Assembly: GCF_020829595.1 (NCBI RefSeq) | Contig: NZ_JAIVFW010000003.1 | Location: 1 to 64,000 of the forward strand | DNA: 64,000 nt | Reading direction: 5' to 3' | Origin: Nostoc sp. CHAB 5844 | GTDB taxonomy: Bacteria; Cyanobacteriota; Cyanobacteriia; Cyanobacteriales; Nostocaceae | Shown: positions 39,393-49,758 of the stretch, piece after piece | Position numbering within the stretch: the first letter of the stretch is position 1 | How the letters are laid out: each line of letters starts with the position of its first letter | Position numbers and translations under genes: made by a program | The notes under the pieces: model-generated | What the model saw: only the letters and a program-made list of their open reading frames with translations | Told to the model about the DNA's origin: nothing | Databases searched by the model: none

Positions 39393-39545
39393 ATGAATAA
39401 AAAATGGGCGGTCAAGCGAATAACCATCAACCTGGCATTAAACGAAGCCAAAAACTTGGAAAAGTATTGTGACCAGACAGGAAGACCAGCAACAGATGTA
39501 ATCAGGGAGCTGATACGAGGATTGGCTACTCAGAGGTCTGAGTAG
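39393..39545 (+). CDS. Small ribbon-helix-helix (CopG-like) protein A
   Basis: A 50-residue protein, MNKKWAVKRITINLALNEAK onward. The strand 'VKRITINLAL' and two helices ('EAKNLEKYCDQTG' and 'ATDVIRELIRGLA') form a ribbon-helix-helix DNA-binding unit. It is close to the 61-residue protein encoded on the other strand at 39646-39831 (about two thirds of aligned residues match). No toxin gene adjoins it, so a free regulator is likely. Confidence 0.7.
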   Translation: MNKKWAVKRITINLALNEAKNLEKYCDQTGRPATDVIRELIRGLATQRSE

Positions 39546-39645
39546 TATTTAAGCTCGGTCTATATTTGAGACTAATATGTGATTTCTTCGTCTATGACGT
39601 TTAGGATTTTCTCAATCTTAACTGTTCAGAGTCGCTAGGAAAAAC

Positions 39646-39831
39646 TTAGCTCATAGATAACCCCCGAATGAGTTCTTCAATCACATTCGTGACTGCTTGA
39701 CCTGTTTGCTCACAATACTTTTCCAGGTTTTGGGCTTCGTCTGGAGTCAAGTCTACAGTAATTTGCTTGACTACTGGTTTTTTACTGGTGGTTGTAAAAT
39801 CCGAAAATCCAAGCGCAGCTGTTTTATCCAT
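39646..39831 (-). CDS. Small ribbon-helix-helix (CopG-like) protein B
   Basis: A 61-residue protein with an N-terminal extension (MDKTAALGFSDFTTTSKKP) before the ribbon-helix-helix core 'KQITVDLTPDEAQNLEKYCE' and 'VTNVIEELIRGLS'. It is a paralogue of the protein at 39393-39545, and the two genes converge with 100 bp between stops. An inverted duplication followed by divergence would explain this. Likely a DNA-binding dimer; targets unknown. Confidence 0.78.
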   Translation of the reverse strand: MDKTAALGFSDFTTTSKKPVVKQITVDLTPDEAQNLEKYCEQTGQAVTNVIEELIRGLSMS

Positions 39832-40218
39832 AATTGTTTAAATTAGTGTGGAGTTTACTAAATATTGCCAATTTTGAAACATCTTTACCAGTGAAAATCA
39901 AGATTTTAAGCTTAAAGTTAAGCTTTTTACTTATCTTTTTGTTAAAAAATTTACTTTGAAAACAAAGAAATCAGTTTTTAATTCAGTCACTGTTATCGTT
40001 GAGTTAGAACAATATCACTGTGACGTTAAAGTATTTTCATAGTAAGCCATTTGCATATCTGTTAATATCGTTTCTTGATAATGCAATGTATCTATTGTTG
40101 TAGAGACGTTTTATGGTACGTCTGTACGCAATTTATTTGATGCAGATTCTTATAGAGTTAATATTAACAGCATAAGTACTAGCCAATATGCCGCAAGTAT
40201 GAGAATGTAAAGGAGAGC
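39832..40218. other. Intergenic region, divergent promoters
   Basis: No gene. It contains a degenerate copy of the GTAGAGACGT palindrome at 40100-40127. Promoters for the two divergent genes lie here. Confidence 0.5.
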
Positions 40219-41055
40219 ATGTTTAATAAATGTTTAAGTAGAAATGAATCAACATTTATTGAGTTAGACAAAGTAGTGATGGAGATAACAAATAGTACTT
40301 GGGTACATCAACCCCAACCGGAGAATAGTGGTAATTGCTTCACTCAAAAGATGATTGATGCAGATACTTTAGCTAAAACCCGAAAACTTTTAGATGGGGC
40401 AATAGTATCTGCTTGGTACGCAGTGAAGTCGGAGCGTCGACCACCAGCCTTAACCCCTACACGTTGGGTATGGCGACTTGCAGGTTTTTACCATTTATGC
40501 CATTCTACGCCGCGATTGATGGAAGAAGCGCGATCGCGTTTCGCTTTAGCAAATCGTCAGACTTTGGCGCAGTGGGCTGCACAGAAAGCCAGAGAAGAGG
40601 CAGGTCACGACTTACTCGCTCTGCGGGATATTCGTTCAATGGGGTATAAAGCCGAAGCTGTTGTGGAAGTGCTTTTTCCTCCCGCAGCCAAGACTTTGGT
40701 GGATTGTTTTACCCGATGTGTACAGGATGCAAATCCCATAGATTGTGTGGGCTATTCCTATACGGCGGAACGTTTAGGCATATGTATAGGAGAGGGTTAC
40801 ATCCAAAAAGTTAAGGCATTGCTACCACCTAGTATCAATGCTACCCGTTGTCTACGTATACACAGTGGTGTTAGCACTACTGAGGTACAGCACGTAGAGG
40901 AGACAGTGGCGATGATTGCAGGGCTGACTCCCCAAGAGTGCGATCGCGTGGCGAAAGCCTGCTACCACGCGGCATTGTTGCGTTTTAGCCCACCTCAAGA
41001 AGCTTACATAACAGATGAGGAGATTGAAAATGTCTTAAAACTACTAAAACTGTGA
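40219..41055 (+). CDS. Haem-oxygenase-fold protein, possible diiron enzyme
   Basis: A 278-residue all-helical protein with features of the haem-oxygenase-like iron-containing redox family (HDO/TenA-like). 'FYHLCHSTPRLMEEARSRF', 'AREEAGHDLLALRDIRSMGY' (E, H and D as candidate iron ligands), 'CVGYSYTAERLG' and 'HSGVSTTEVQHVEETVAMIA' (H, E, H and E) are spaced as in HDO enzymes such as UndA or BesC. Good ribosome-binding site (AAAGGAGAGC) before the ATG; a second in-frame ATG is 21 codons on. Followed at 119 bp by a gene for a small acidic peptide. Reaction unknown. Confidence 0.65.
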   Translation: MFNKCLSRNESTFIELDKVVMEITNSTWVHQPQPENSGNCFTQKMIDADTLAKTRKLLDGAIVSAWYAVKSERRPPALTPTRWVWRLAGFYHLCHSTPRLMEEARSRFALANRQTLAQWAAQKAREEAGHDLLALRDIRSMGYKAEAVVEVLFPPAAKTLVDCFTRCVQDANPIDCVGYSYTAERLGICIGEGYIQKVKALLPPSINATRCLRIHSGVSTTEVQHVEETVAMIAGLTPQECDRVAKACYHAALLRFSPPQEAYITDEEIENVLKLLKL

Positions 41056-41174
41056 AATAAGCACAAGTGAGACTTAGCTAGCAACTGCTGACTTACTCAC
41101 CAAAAAGCCAAGCTTAAACTGTGTAAAAAACCTTTAGTAACATACAATTCAATACAATTACCAAGGAGAAGACC

Positions 41175-41396
41175 ATGAAAACAGCAACTTTAAAAATTAC
41201 AACTACCCAGCAGCAAACTTCGACTCCTGATGATTCTGCTATCAACCAGCAATCTTTGAATCCTCACGATTCTGCTAGTCATCTCAGCGAAAATAGCTTA
41301 GAAAGCTTAGATGACACAGAGCTAGAGTTAGAAAAAATCATGTTCGAGGAATTTGCATATGGATTACCAAGTGACATTCCTATGGCTGATTGGTAA
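41175..41396 (+). CDS. Small acidic peptide, partner of the haem-oxygenase-fold protein
   Basis: A 73-residue protein with a strong ribosome-binding site (AAGGAGAAG). The first 40 residues are Ser/Thr/Gln-rich and likely unfolded. The last 30 are acidic with aromatic ends: 'SLDDTELELEKIMFEEFAYG' then LPSDIPMADW. The leader-plus-core look is like that of modified peptides, but no cleavage motif is recognised. Alternatively a small regulatory protein. Same direction as the upstream enzyme gene. Confidence 0.6.
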   Translation: MKTATLKITTTQQQTSTPDDSAINQQSLNPHDSASHLSENSLESLDDTELELEKIMFEEFAYGLPSDIPMADW

Positions 41397-41427
41397 TTGT
41401 CATTAGATTTTTAGTTGAGGCTGTCAA

Positions 41428-41819
41428 TATAGCAGTTCTCGTTTGCATGAAATAGATTTTTTCACCTCACCCCCAACCCCTGTCAGGTGTAGGTTTTTTA
41501 CCCGAAGGCTAAAACCCTGATGATTACGTGGTCAATATGTAGGATTATTAATCTCATCTTTCTTTGTTGTGTATGAATCCATAATTTTTTACCTAATTCT
41601 CAAACAGTGATTCAAGTATTCCAGCGATTGGACAATTGAATGTTTAAGTTTTGAGCGGGTTCAAAACGCCGATTTTTAAGTATGGACTCATGCTCACGTA
41701 AAAAACCTACACCTGTCAGCCGCCAACCCCCTCTCCTTACCAAGGAGAGGGGAGTGTTTGCGTTAGCAAATACGGGGTGAGGTGACGACTGTATTGCACT
41801 CTCAGTGAGAACCGCTATA
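41428..41819. mobile_element. MITE with TATAGC...GCTATA ends, copy 2, interrupted
   Basis: Same family as 7293-7435: same outer ends (TATAGCAGTTCTCGTTTGCA on the left, GTGAGAACCGCTATA on the right), same 'cacctcaccccc' and 'tacggggtgaggtg' dyad. A 240-bp insert at about 41480-41719 splits the left half, so this copy is 392 bp long. Confidence 0.8.
41480..41719. mobile_element. Inverted-repeat element nested in the MITE
   Basis: Ends CTGTCAGGTGTAGGTTTTTT (left) and CTGACAGGTGTAGGTTTTTT (right, reverse-complemented) match at 21 of 22 positions when AC is added. 'ccaacccc' is found just outside on the left and, after three bases, on the right, a possible target duplication. No coding frame inside. 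It is a separate non-autonomous element. Confidence 0.75.
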
Positions 41820-42009
41820 GTCAATAGTCTAAAAAAGACTGATTTTTGATCATTGACTGTTGACAACTCTAACCTTGATTTAGTTAGCAGGACTTACGCA
41901 CTGTATTTATTTTTTAAGGCAGGGTATAAGGGTTTTGGTCACTTACACACCATACCCTAACCTAAACCCTTGATTTTTCGTCTCATTGCGTAAGTCTTAA
42001 TCGTTTTTC

Positions 42010-45000
42010 CTAAACAATTGCCCCTAATCTCTTAAGAGTAGCAATAGTCGCAGCAGTTAAACCTGTGACTCCTCTAATATTCATTCCCTCATAAAATTTT
42101 TTAGCTTTCAAAGTTTTTAAACAATTGCTCGTATTTATATCCCAAAGTCGAATTGTCTCATCAGCACCACTACTAGCCAGGATTCGATTATCTGGACTAA
42201 AGGCGATTGACCAGACCCAAGCTGAATGTCCATATAACGTTCTTTGATATTTAGCTGTATCAACATTCCATAACTTAATTGTGTAGTCGGGACTGCTACT
42301 AGCTAAAATCTGACCGTCTCGACTAAAAATCACTACTTTGACGAGTCCATTTTCACAAACCATGAAAGTTTGCAGACAAGCACCCGTATTCACACTCCAC
42401 AACCGGACTGTACCATCATAACTAGCACTTGCTAGTAGTTCGCCATCCGGACTAAAAGCGATTGACCAAACCCAATTTGTATGTCCCTCTAATGTTCGTT
42501 TGCACTCACCAGTGTTAATATCCCACAATTTGACTGTCTGATCCCAAGCACCACTTGCCAGTAGCCTCCCTTGAGGACTGAAGGCAACTGACTGGACAGC
42601 AGCACTATGCCCCAGAAAAGTTTGCAAGGCTTGGCCCGTATTTGCATCCCATAACCTCACGGTTTGGTCATTACTGCCACTTGCCAACAACTGACCATCC
42701 AGACTGTAAGCAACTGACCAAATTACAGCAGGGTGTCCCTGAAGAGTTTGCAAAGCTTGCCCAGTATTGACATCCCACAACTTGACTGTTTGATCATCGC
42801 TACCACTTGCGAATGTCTGACCATTTGGACAAAAGGCGACTGAGCGAACAACAGCATTATGTCCCTGAAGAGTTTGCAAGACTTGACCGGTATTGACATC
42901 CCACAACCTCACCATTTGGTCGTCACTGCCACTCACCAACATTTGACCATCTGGACTGTAAGCAACTGACAGAACTTGACTAGTATATCCACTGAGAGTT
43001 TTTAGACATTGACCAGTACTAACGTCCCATAGTTTCATCATTTGGTCGTCACTGCCGCTGGCCAGCAGGTCTCCTTGTGGACTAAAGACGACAGAAAATA
43101 CTAAAGTTGAATGTCCTTGAAGGATTTTTAAGCACTGGCCAGTATGAAAATCCCACAACCTCACTGTGTGGTCAAGGCTACCACTAGCGATGAGATTGCC
43201 TTGAGGATGAATGGCAACTGACCAGACGGCAGCATGATGTCCTTGTAGAGTTTTAAGACATTCACCAGTCTTAATGTGCCATAACTTCACTGTCTGGTCA
43301 TCACTGCTACTCGCTATTGTCTGTCCATCAGGACTGATAGTAAGTGAGCGGATGCCATCACGATGTCCCCACAAAATTTTAAGACATTTACCAGTGCTGA
43401 TATCCCACAGGCGAATCGTGTCGTCATCACTGCCACTCACCAGAGTCTGGCCATCCAGGGTAAAAATTGCACAGACTATCCAACTTGTATGTCCTTTGAA
43501 TGTTTGCAGGCATTGACCAGTGCTAACACTCCACAGCTTTATTGTATGGTCATTACTACCACTTACTAGTGTGTTGGCATCTGGACTAAAGGCAACTGTC
43601 CATACTTCGTGTTCGTGTCCTTGTAAAGTTTGCAGGCATTGACCAGTAGTAGCATTCCACAACTTTACTGTGTGGTCGCTACTACTGCTGGCCAAAATAC
43701 TACCGTCGGGACTAAAAGCAAGTGATGGCACCCAGTTAGTGTGACCTTGAAAGGTAAGAACTTGCTGGCCATCTGTAACTTGGTATAAACGAATCTCGCC
43801 ATTAGTATCGCCCATTGCTAATAGTTTGCCATTGGGGCTAAAGGCTATTGACAAAACCCCACCAAAGGTTTCAGCAAAAACAGATCTGGCTAAATCAGCG
43901 TTTTGGAAATTAACATTGTGCAATTCTACATTCCGCAAGTCTGCTTGCCAAACTGTCAATTGTGAAAAATCATAGCCTGTCAAATCTGTCTGTAGTTGAC
44001 ACAGCAAATTGAGAATATTTCCACCTGTGTATCCTGGTTCTTGTGGTGATTCTTCTCTAAGTTTGATTAATATTTTATTTAATTGATTTTCAATACCTTT
44101 TTTACTTCTTAAAAGAGTGAGTAGCCCATCAATAATTGGTTTAAGGATGAGGCGAACTTGAGTTTCTCTAATATAGTCTTTTCCACTTGCCTTGATGAGA
44201 GTATGGCATCGAAAAAGCTGAATATTCTCAGCGACAATTTCTTCACAGACTTGCTCTATGATTACCTGAGTCACATATTCCATGACTACAGGTTGTAAGG
44301 TAAAAGTTATTGTGTTTTTCTCTACTAGCGATCGCCTTACCAAAGATTCTAGAGCCTCTAGAGATTTTTGTGGTGGCACTGGCGATAAAATATCCTCTCG
44401 CAAGTCTGATAGCGCCACTGGCTCACGATTAATTGCTAACCAGTACATTATTTCTTTTTCTAAATCTGACAAGCGCTCAAACTGCTGATCTAAAATATCA
44501 CGAATATCGCCAAAAACAACTGTATTCTGTTGTAAAAACTCAGTTACATTCCCACCAAATACATCTTCAATGGTTGTAGCAACTATTTTCAAAGCTAATG
44601 GATTACCGCCATAAGATTCAATCATGGCTTTCCATTCATCTTCTGCGGCTGATAATCCTTTGACTTTTAAAATTTCTTGTCCTTCTACTACCTTCAAACC
44701 ACTTAATTGTAAAGAGCGAACTGGCAGTGCTTCTCCTTCCAATAATGCTATTTCTTGAGGTTTTTCCCGACTAGTTAGTACTAGGCAACTTTGGTGAGTG
44801 GCTTCTCCTAAACGCCGGAACAACTCACCATACCCTTCATATCCTTCTCGATATTTTCCGGCTCGACTGCCATATCGTAGAATGGACTCTCCATTGTCAA
44901 GGATTAACAGACAGCGATGGTTTCGCAGATAATCAATCAGCCGTGACATGCGATCGCTTAAACTTTCTGGTAAGTTAGCTTCTGTTTCTTGCTCCTCCGA

Positions 45001-45528
45001 TAAAAATTGCAGCAGCTGAGTTATTATAGCTTTCACAGGTGGAGCTTCGCGTAGCGATCGCCAAATTACATATTCAAAATCTTCCTGAATATTTTGAGCC
45101 AACTTTACAGCAAGAGCCGTTTTACCAATCCCACCCATTCCTAACAATGCCACCAATTGGCAACGCTCATTCAGAATCCATTGCTCTAATGTGGTAAGCT
45201 CCTCTTTACGTCCATAAAAAACTGGTAAAAAACTAGCATCACCCCAGTCTAAACGAGTATTTGAGCTTAAATAATCACTTTCATCTATTTTTATGTTAAA
45301 AACTAGAAATAGTTTTTCCAGAGTTTTTTTATCAACTCCTCCTTCCCGATTTAATACTTTCGAGATTGTGCTTGGATGTAACCCCGAAAGTGAACTTATA
45401 TCTTCAAGTGTGTAGCTATTTCCGAAATTTTCTTTTGCTTCTGACTGACGCTTTGCCTCCTGAAGTTTTTGCAAACCTCTAGTAGTAAGTGCAACGCCAC
45501 GCTTGCGTCTCCAATTCTGTAATACCAT
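42010..45528 (-). CDS. STAND NTPase with HTH head and 14 WD40 repeats
   Basis: A 1172-residue protein. Residues about 38-75 are an XRE/LacI-like helix-turn-helix ('[20 protein letters not shown]'). A P-loop NB-ARC-type NTPase follows ('[17 protein letters not shown]' at about 128-144, Walker B '[10 protein letters not shown]', sensor 'LVLTSREKP'), then a helical part with a few pentapeptide-like units ([20 protein letters not shown]). From about residue 557 come 14 WD40 repeats, enough for two seven-bladed propellers. Such STAND proteins sense a ligand through the repeats and switch by nucleotide binding. Regulatory or defence roles are both known in the class. Confidence 0.9.
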   Translation of the reverse strand: MVLQNWRRKRGVALTTRGLQKLQEAKRQSEAKENFGNSYTLEDISSLSGLHPSTISKVLNREGGVDKKTLEKLFLVFNIKIDESDYLSSNTRLDWGDASFLPVFYGRKEELTTLEQWILNERCQLVALLGMGGIGKTALAVKLAQNIQEDFEYVIWRSLREAPPVKAIITQLLQFLSEEQETEANLPESLSDRMSRLIDYLRNHRCLLILDNGESILRYGSRAGKYREGYEGYGELFRRLGEATHQSCLVLTSREKPQEIALLEGEALPVRSLQLSGLKVVEGQEILKVKGLSAAEDEWKAMIESYGGNPLALKIVATTIEDVFGGNVTEFLQQNTVVFGDIRDILDQQFERLSDLEKEIMYWLAINREPVALSDLREDILSPVPPQKSLEALESLVRRSLVEKNTITFTLQPVVMEYVTQVIIEQVCEEIVAENIQLFRCHTLIKASGKDYIRETQVRLILKPIIDGLLTLLRSKKGIENQLNKILIKLREESPQEPGYTGGNILNLLCQLQTDLTGYDFSQLTVWQADLRNVELHNVNFQNADLARSVFAETFGGVLSIAFSPNGKLLAMGDTNGEIRLYQVTDGQQVLTFQGHTNWVPSLAFSPDGSILASSSSDHTVKLWNATTGQCLQTLQGHEHEVWTVAFSPDANTLVSGSNDHTIKLWSVSTGQCLQTFKGHTSWIVCAIFTLDGQTLVSGSDDDTIRLWDISTGKCLKILWGHRDGIRSLTISPDGQTIASSSDDQTVKLWHIKTGECLKTLQGHHAAVWSVAIHPQGNLIASGSLDHTVRLWDFHTGQCLKILQGHSTLVFSVVFSPQGDLLASGSDDQMMKLWDVSTGQCLKTLSGYTSQVLSVAYSPDGQMLVSGSDDQMVRLWDVNTGQVLQTLQGHNAVVRSVAFCPNGQTFASGSDDQTVKLWDVNTGQALQTLQGHPAVIWSVAYSLDGQLLASGSNDQTVRLWDANTGQALQTFLGHSAAVQSVAFSPQGRLLASGAWDQTVKLWDINTGECKRTLEGHTNWVWSIAFSPDGELLASASYDGTVRLWSVNTGACLQTFMVCENGLVKVVIFSRDGQILASSSPDYTIKLWNVDTAKYQRTLYGHSAWVWSIAFSPDNRILASSGADETIRLWDINTSNCLKTLKAKKFYEGMNIRGVTGLTAATIATLKRLGAIV

Positions 45529-46223
45529 GTATTAAAAATGTATTAATTATCACTAAGCCCTGATGTTCTTGGCTTTCTAACAGAAGAATGTAGTAATTCT
45601 AATTTATTCACAAAAATATATAATTCAAAATCTTTAGCTCAAGCAAGTTTTATTTTATTATGTTTAATAAAATACTCTTAGCCTGAAATAGTGCCAAATT
45701 ATTCTGAATTTATCAAAACATAATTCAAGAGCTAGAGTTTATTCGGAATGATGTTACACACAGAAGTAAGTACATTAAACGGAATTTGGGCTGTATCTTA
45801 GCATATACCACAGCAATGATCATCAGCATCTTCTATCCGCATCAAGTGGAAGGTTATTTTGTTTACTGTTTGCCTTTTGCTTGATTTTATCTCCTTAAAC
45901 CCTGCCTAAAGCTTTGATTTTTTGACTCATACCGTTGAACTATATCTGATACTCATAGATTTCTCATCAAGGCTTACAGCTAACTGTGCGCCCTTAGCGA
46001 ATGATTTGTATAGTTATTAAATTTAAATGCTATCGCAGGGAATAGGCTTGAAAGTCTCTTTATGTCTTGGTTTGATGATTAGTTTTAGTCCTAATCTAAC
46101 AGGCAACTGCTATATCAATGGGTAGTTCCAATAATTATTACTTACGTATTATACATATACAAAAATCCCTTGGTATATCAACCAAGGGATTTTTTTCACT
46201 TTCAAAGTGATTGAGTATCAAGT
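45529..46223. other. Intergenic region between STAND gene and clpC
   Basis: About 700 bp, AT-rich, with no gene. The clpC terminator is at 46161-46196. The promoter of the leftward STAND gene should be near 45530-45700. Confidence 0.5.
46161..46196. terminator. Intrinsic terminator of clpC, bidirectional
   Basis: AATCCCTTGGT and ACCAAGGGATT form a perfect 11-bp stem with a 6-base loop. On either strand the stem is followed by a run of five or more T. It lies 28 bp past the clpC stop. Confidence 0.88.
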
Positions 46224-48665
46224 TTAGCGAACATTCGCTAAGAGTAACTCACGCGTATCTGACCTGTGAATTTTGACTTGACCATCATCATCTACATCTA
46301 CAATAGCTGTGTCGCCATTGCCAATTTCGCCAGATAGTAGTGCTTCAGCTAAAGAATCTTCTAATAGGCGCATAATTGCCCTACGTAAAGGTCTTGCACC
46401 ATAGCTGGGGTTATAACCTTCCCGGACTACCAACTCTTTAAATGCTTCGGTAACTTCCAAGGTGATACCTTTTTCGGTTAAGCGGTTAGCTACATCGCGG
46501 AGCATAATGTCAGCAATTTGCTTAACTTCATCCTTAGACAGTTGAGTGAAGACAATAATTTCATCAACCCGGTTGAGGAATTCTGGACGGAAGTAAGTTT
46601 TGAGTTCCTCATTAACTAAGTTGCGGATGCGATGATAACTAGCTTCAGCTTGATTATCAAATTCAAAACCTAAACCACCGCCACCTTTTTCAATCACCTT
46701 AGAACCGATGTTAGATGTCAAGATGATTAAGGTGTTCTTGAAGTCGACGCGCCGACCTTTAGCATCAGTAAGTTGACCGTCATCCAAGATTTGCAGCAGC
46801 ATGTTGAAGACATCGGGGTGCGCTTTTTCGATTTCGTCGAACAGCAGCACTGTGTATGGTCTGCGTCGCACTGCTTCGGTGAGTTGTCCACCTTCATCGT
46901 AACCGACGTAACCAGGAGGCGAACCAATCAGCTTAGATACGGTATGGCTTTCCATGTATTCGGACATATCCAAGCGAATCATCGCGTCTTCTGCACCGAA
47001 GAAGTAGGCCGCTAAGGCTTTGGCTAGTTCTGTTTTACCAACTCCTGTAGGGCCGGAGAAGATAAAGCTGGCAATGGGACGGTTGGGATTTTTTAACCCA
47101 ACTCTCGCACGACGAATAGCACGAGATACAGAGGTAACTGCTTGTTCTTGACCGATTAAGCGTTGATGCAGTGTGTCTTCGAGGTGTAACAGCAACTCTG
47201 ATTCAGATTCTGTCAGTTTGTTAACTGGTACGCCAGTCCAAGAGGCGACGATTTGAGCAATGTCTTCTTCGTCAACAATTGGGGTAGAAATACTTTGCTC
47301 TTGGTTAATTTGCACTTCCAGTTCTAGTTCTTGGTCGCGAAGTTGACCTGCTTTGTCAAAATCTTGAATTCTAACGGCTTCTTGTTTAGCTTTGGTGATA
47401 CTGGCCAGTTGACGCTTCAGTTCCTTGTTGGTAGAACTCATAGAGTTCCGCAACCGAACGCGAGAACCAGCTTCGTCAATTAAGTCTATGGCTTTATCTG
47501 GCAAGAAGCGATCGCTAATATAACGATCTGATAATTGGGCTGCTGCTAATACAGCCGCATCAGAGATTTCTACTTTATGATGCTGTTCGTAAGCACCACG
47601 CAAGCCGTAAAGAATTTGAATGGTTTCTTCAACTGAAGGTTCACCGACCAAAATTGGTTGGAAACGCCGTTCTAAAGCCGCATCGCGTTCGATGTGCTTA
47701 CGGTATTCATCAAGAGTTGTAGCGCCAATGCACTGGAGTTCACCCCGTGCTAAAGCTGGTTTGAGGATGTTGGCTGCATCTAAGCCGCCTTCTGTACCAC
47801 CAGCACCTACAAGGGTATGAATTTCATCAATTACGAGGACGATGTTACCGACAGAGCGGATTTCGTCCATGATTTTTTTCAGGCGTTCTTCAAAATCACC
47901 ACGGAAGCGAGTTCCTGCCACTAATAAGCCCATATCTAGGCTAATGACTTGTTTATTCAACAATAGGTCAGGAACATCTTGGTTAACAATACGTTGTGCT
48001 AAACCTTCTGCGATCGCAGTTTTACCAACTCCTGGTTCGCCAATCAACACAGGATTATTTTTTGTCCGCCGACCGAGAATTTGAATAGTACGCTCAATTT
48101 CTGTTTCTCGACCAACTACAGGGTCTAGCTTGCCTTCTTGTGCTAGTTTGCTGAGATTTCTGCCAAACTCTTCTAGGGTTAACGCTGGCTGGTTACGCCG
48201 TGGACTATTCGCACCGACAGCCACATTGGCATCTTCACCTAAACGACGTAGAACCGTAGTCCGAATTAGTCTGAGGTCAACCCCCAGATTTTGTAGAACT
48301 TTGGCTGCAACACCTTCACCCGCTTCAGTTAAACCTAAAAGTAAGTGTTCAGTGTTGATGTAGTTATGTCCTAGACTATGAGCTTCTTTAAACGATTGCT
48401 CAAAGAGGTTTTTTACTTTAGGAGTAAAAGGAATTTCTGGAGGTACAAACCCAGAACCTCTACCAATAATTTTTTCAACTTCGCGTCGTGCTTCTTTGAG
48501 GGTAACGCCCAACTCACTCAGCACTTTGGCAGCAACTCCCGTTCCTTCTCCGATTAAACCCAGGAGAATTTGTTCCGTTCCGACGAAGTTGTGTCCCAGG
48601 CGACGTGCTTCCTCCTGAGCTAACATGATTACTTTAATTGCTTCGGAAGTGAAGTGTTCAAACAT
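46224..48665 (-). CDS. clpC: ClpC, Hsp100 ATPase of the Clp protease
   Basis: An 813-residue AAA+ unfoldase. The double Clp-N repeat is at residues 1-145. The first AAA module has Walker A 'GEPGVGKTA' at 209-217. A UVR/M-domain lies at about 410-460 ([20 protein letters not shown]). The second AAA module has '[16 protein letters not shown]' near residue 540 and a C-terminal D2 domain. It feeds proteins to ClpP/ClpR. Length and order are as in essential cyanobacterial ClpC. Bounded by a strong terminator. Confidence 0.97.
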   Translation of the reverse strand: MFEHFTSEAIKVIMLAQEEARRLGHNFVGTEQILLGLIGEGTGVAAKVLSELGVTLKEARREVEKIIGRGSGFVPPEIPFTPKVKNLFEQSFKEAHSLGHNYINTEHLLLGLTEAGEGVAAKVLQNLGVDLRLIRTTVLRRLGEDANVAVGANSPRRNQPALTLEEFGRNLSKLAQEGKLDPVVGRETEIERTIQILGRRTKNNPVLIGEPGVGKTAIAEGLAQRIVNQDVPDLLLNKQVISLDMGLLVAGTRFRGDFEERLKKIMDEIRSVGNIVLVIDEIHTLVGAGGTEGGLDAANILKPALARGELQCIGATTLDEYRKHIERDAALERRFQPILVGEPSVEETIQILYGLRGAYEQHHKVEISDAAVLAAAQLSDRYISDRFLPDKAIDLIDEAGSRVRLRNSMSSTNKELKRQLASITKAKQEAVRIQDFDKAGQLRDQELELEVQINQEQSISTPIVDEEDIAQIVASWTGVPVNKLTESESELLLHLEDTLHQRLIGQEQAVTSVSRAIRRARVGLKNPNRPIASFIFSGPTGVGKTELAKALAAYFFGAEDAMIRLDMSEYMESHTVSKLIGSPPGYVGYDEGGQLTEAVRRRPYTVLLFDEIEKAHPDVFNMLLQILDDGQLTDAKGRRVDFKNTLIILTSNIGSKVIEKGGGGLGFEFDNQAEASYHRIRNLVNEELKTYFRPEFLNRVDEIIVFTQLSKDEVKQIADIMLRDVANRLTEKGITLEVTEAFKELVVREGYNPSYGARPLRRAIMRLLEDSLAEALLSGEIGNGDTAIVDVDDDGQVKIHRSDTRELLLANVR

Positions 48666-48896
48666 AACGGGTTCTTGCTCCCTTGCTGCTTGGACTTAGG
48701 GGTGATTTGATGTTCACCCTCATTAAAACTTTTTGTATTTTCTTAAAGACAATGTATCTTTATTTATTATTGACTGGCAGTGGTGACAGCCGTAAGAGTT
48801 AAGGTGTGTTTGCCCTCATGTTTAATTATCTTGCGACGGAAGGAATCTCAACTCTAGACTCAGAATGAATTAAGAATCAGACTAAAGGTATAAACT

Positions 48897-49193
48897 ATGG
48901 CAGAACCGCACGGAAGTAAAGATCAACAGCACCCACTTTACAACCGCGATCGCCCCTTTATTGATATTCTACTCGCTCAAGAAGCAACAAACTATAATTT
49001 GGCAGAATTAGCGCGGTTACGCATCCGTTATCAAGGCTTTCCCGGAGCGCGAGACATCCAAAAAGACCTAGATAAAATCTTGCAACAGTGGGGTTTAACT
49101 GAAGCTGAACTTTTTGCCAAAACCCGCCAAATCCACGACTTAGGAGGGATTTACAAAAGTCGTGGCAAAAAAGAAGAACAAGATTGGAATTAG
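48897..49193 (+). CDS. DUF3288 family protein
   Basis: A 98-residue protein of a family found mainly in cyanobacteria. 'KDQQHPLYNRDRPFIDILLA' opens it, 'YNLAELARLRIRYQGFPGAR' is the core and 'LDKILQQWGLTEAELFAKTR' follows. Helical, soluble, function unknown. Divergent from clpC with 230 bp between, so the two may share a regulatory region. Confidence 0.88.
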   Translation: MAEPHGSKDQQHPLYNRDRPFIDILLAQEATNYNLAELARLRIRYQGFPGARDIQKDLDKILQQWGLTEAELFAKTRQIHDLGGIYKSRGKKEEQDWN

Positions 49194-49758
49194 TCTGAAG
49201 TCTGAATACAGTTGCGACAGCAGGTGCTGTGCTTGAGGTATGTAGGTGCGCCGTAGCTCTAAAGTTATGTAACGGGAAAATGGCAATATCGGGATATCAG
49301 GTACACTGTCCTCGTATTGCTACTACTTTTCGCAAGGATCATCCTTGGGTGGATGCTAGCCTCCCTGCATCCACAACTGCCTAGATTCCTGAATGAATCC
49401 TTGATTGTGAAACTCATCATTAAAATCCATTCTGGAACAAGTGGCGCGACCTGTAGGTGTTGTTCCAGTAATTTTTAGTCCGCCATCTATCCAAATGAAA
49501 AGACAAGCGATCGCAGCATTATTACCTAATATCAGGGAGAAAAGTACGTTAGTAGAACAAAGCCCAACAAAGCGAGACTCCTGCCGTCTGCCTTTTGCTT
49601 CTTTTGATAAAGTACAAATTAGGTGCATCCATCTGCGGATAATATCACCAAACCGCACTCAGGAAAAATTTTGCCTATGACCCCTTGACACTCCAGTGAA
49701 CTGGAGAATTCAAGATTAAATCAGTCTTGAATACCACTTGAGAATTGGGATTAGTCAG
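49194..49758. other. Region upstream of the copper ATPase
   Basis: No convincing gene. Two overlapping frames on opposite strands at 49356-49680 have no family pattern that I recognise. One of them could be an eroded gene. The 3' end carries the MerR-type promoter at 49685-49715. Confidence 0.45.
49685..49715 (+). promoter_or_regulatory. MerR-family-type promoter and operator
   Basis: A -35 box TTGACA at 49685-49690 and a weak -10 TCAAGA at 49710-49715 are separated by 19 bp, longer than normal. The spacer holds the perfect dyad CTCCAGT-GA-ACTGGAG (49691-49706). Long spacer plus central dyad is the design of MerR-family activators (CueR, ZntR, PbrR). It lies 44 bp before the copper ATPase start. 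No merR-like gene is adjacent. Confidence 0.72.

Larger units (their letters stand above)
41397..42009. other. Intergenic region filled by nested elements
   Basis: About 610 bp with no gene. Most is the interrupted MITE at 41428-41819. The last part before 42009 has a 'gacttacgca' repeat and its reverse ('tgcgtaagtc'), bracketing 41891-41998. Confidence 0.65.

Noticed and set aside
49356-49680. Two overlapping open frames on opposite strands upstream of the copper ATPase
   Set aside because: No recognisable domain or ribosome-binding site. An eroded gene cannot be excluded, so noted but not listed as CDS.
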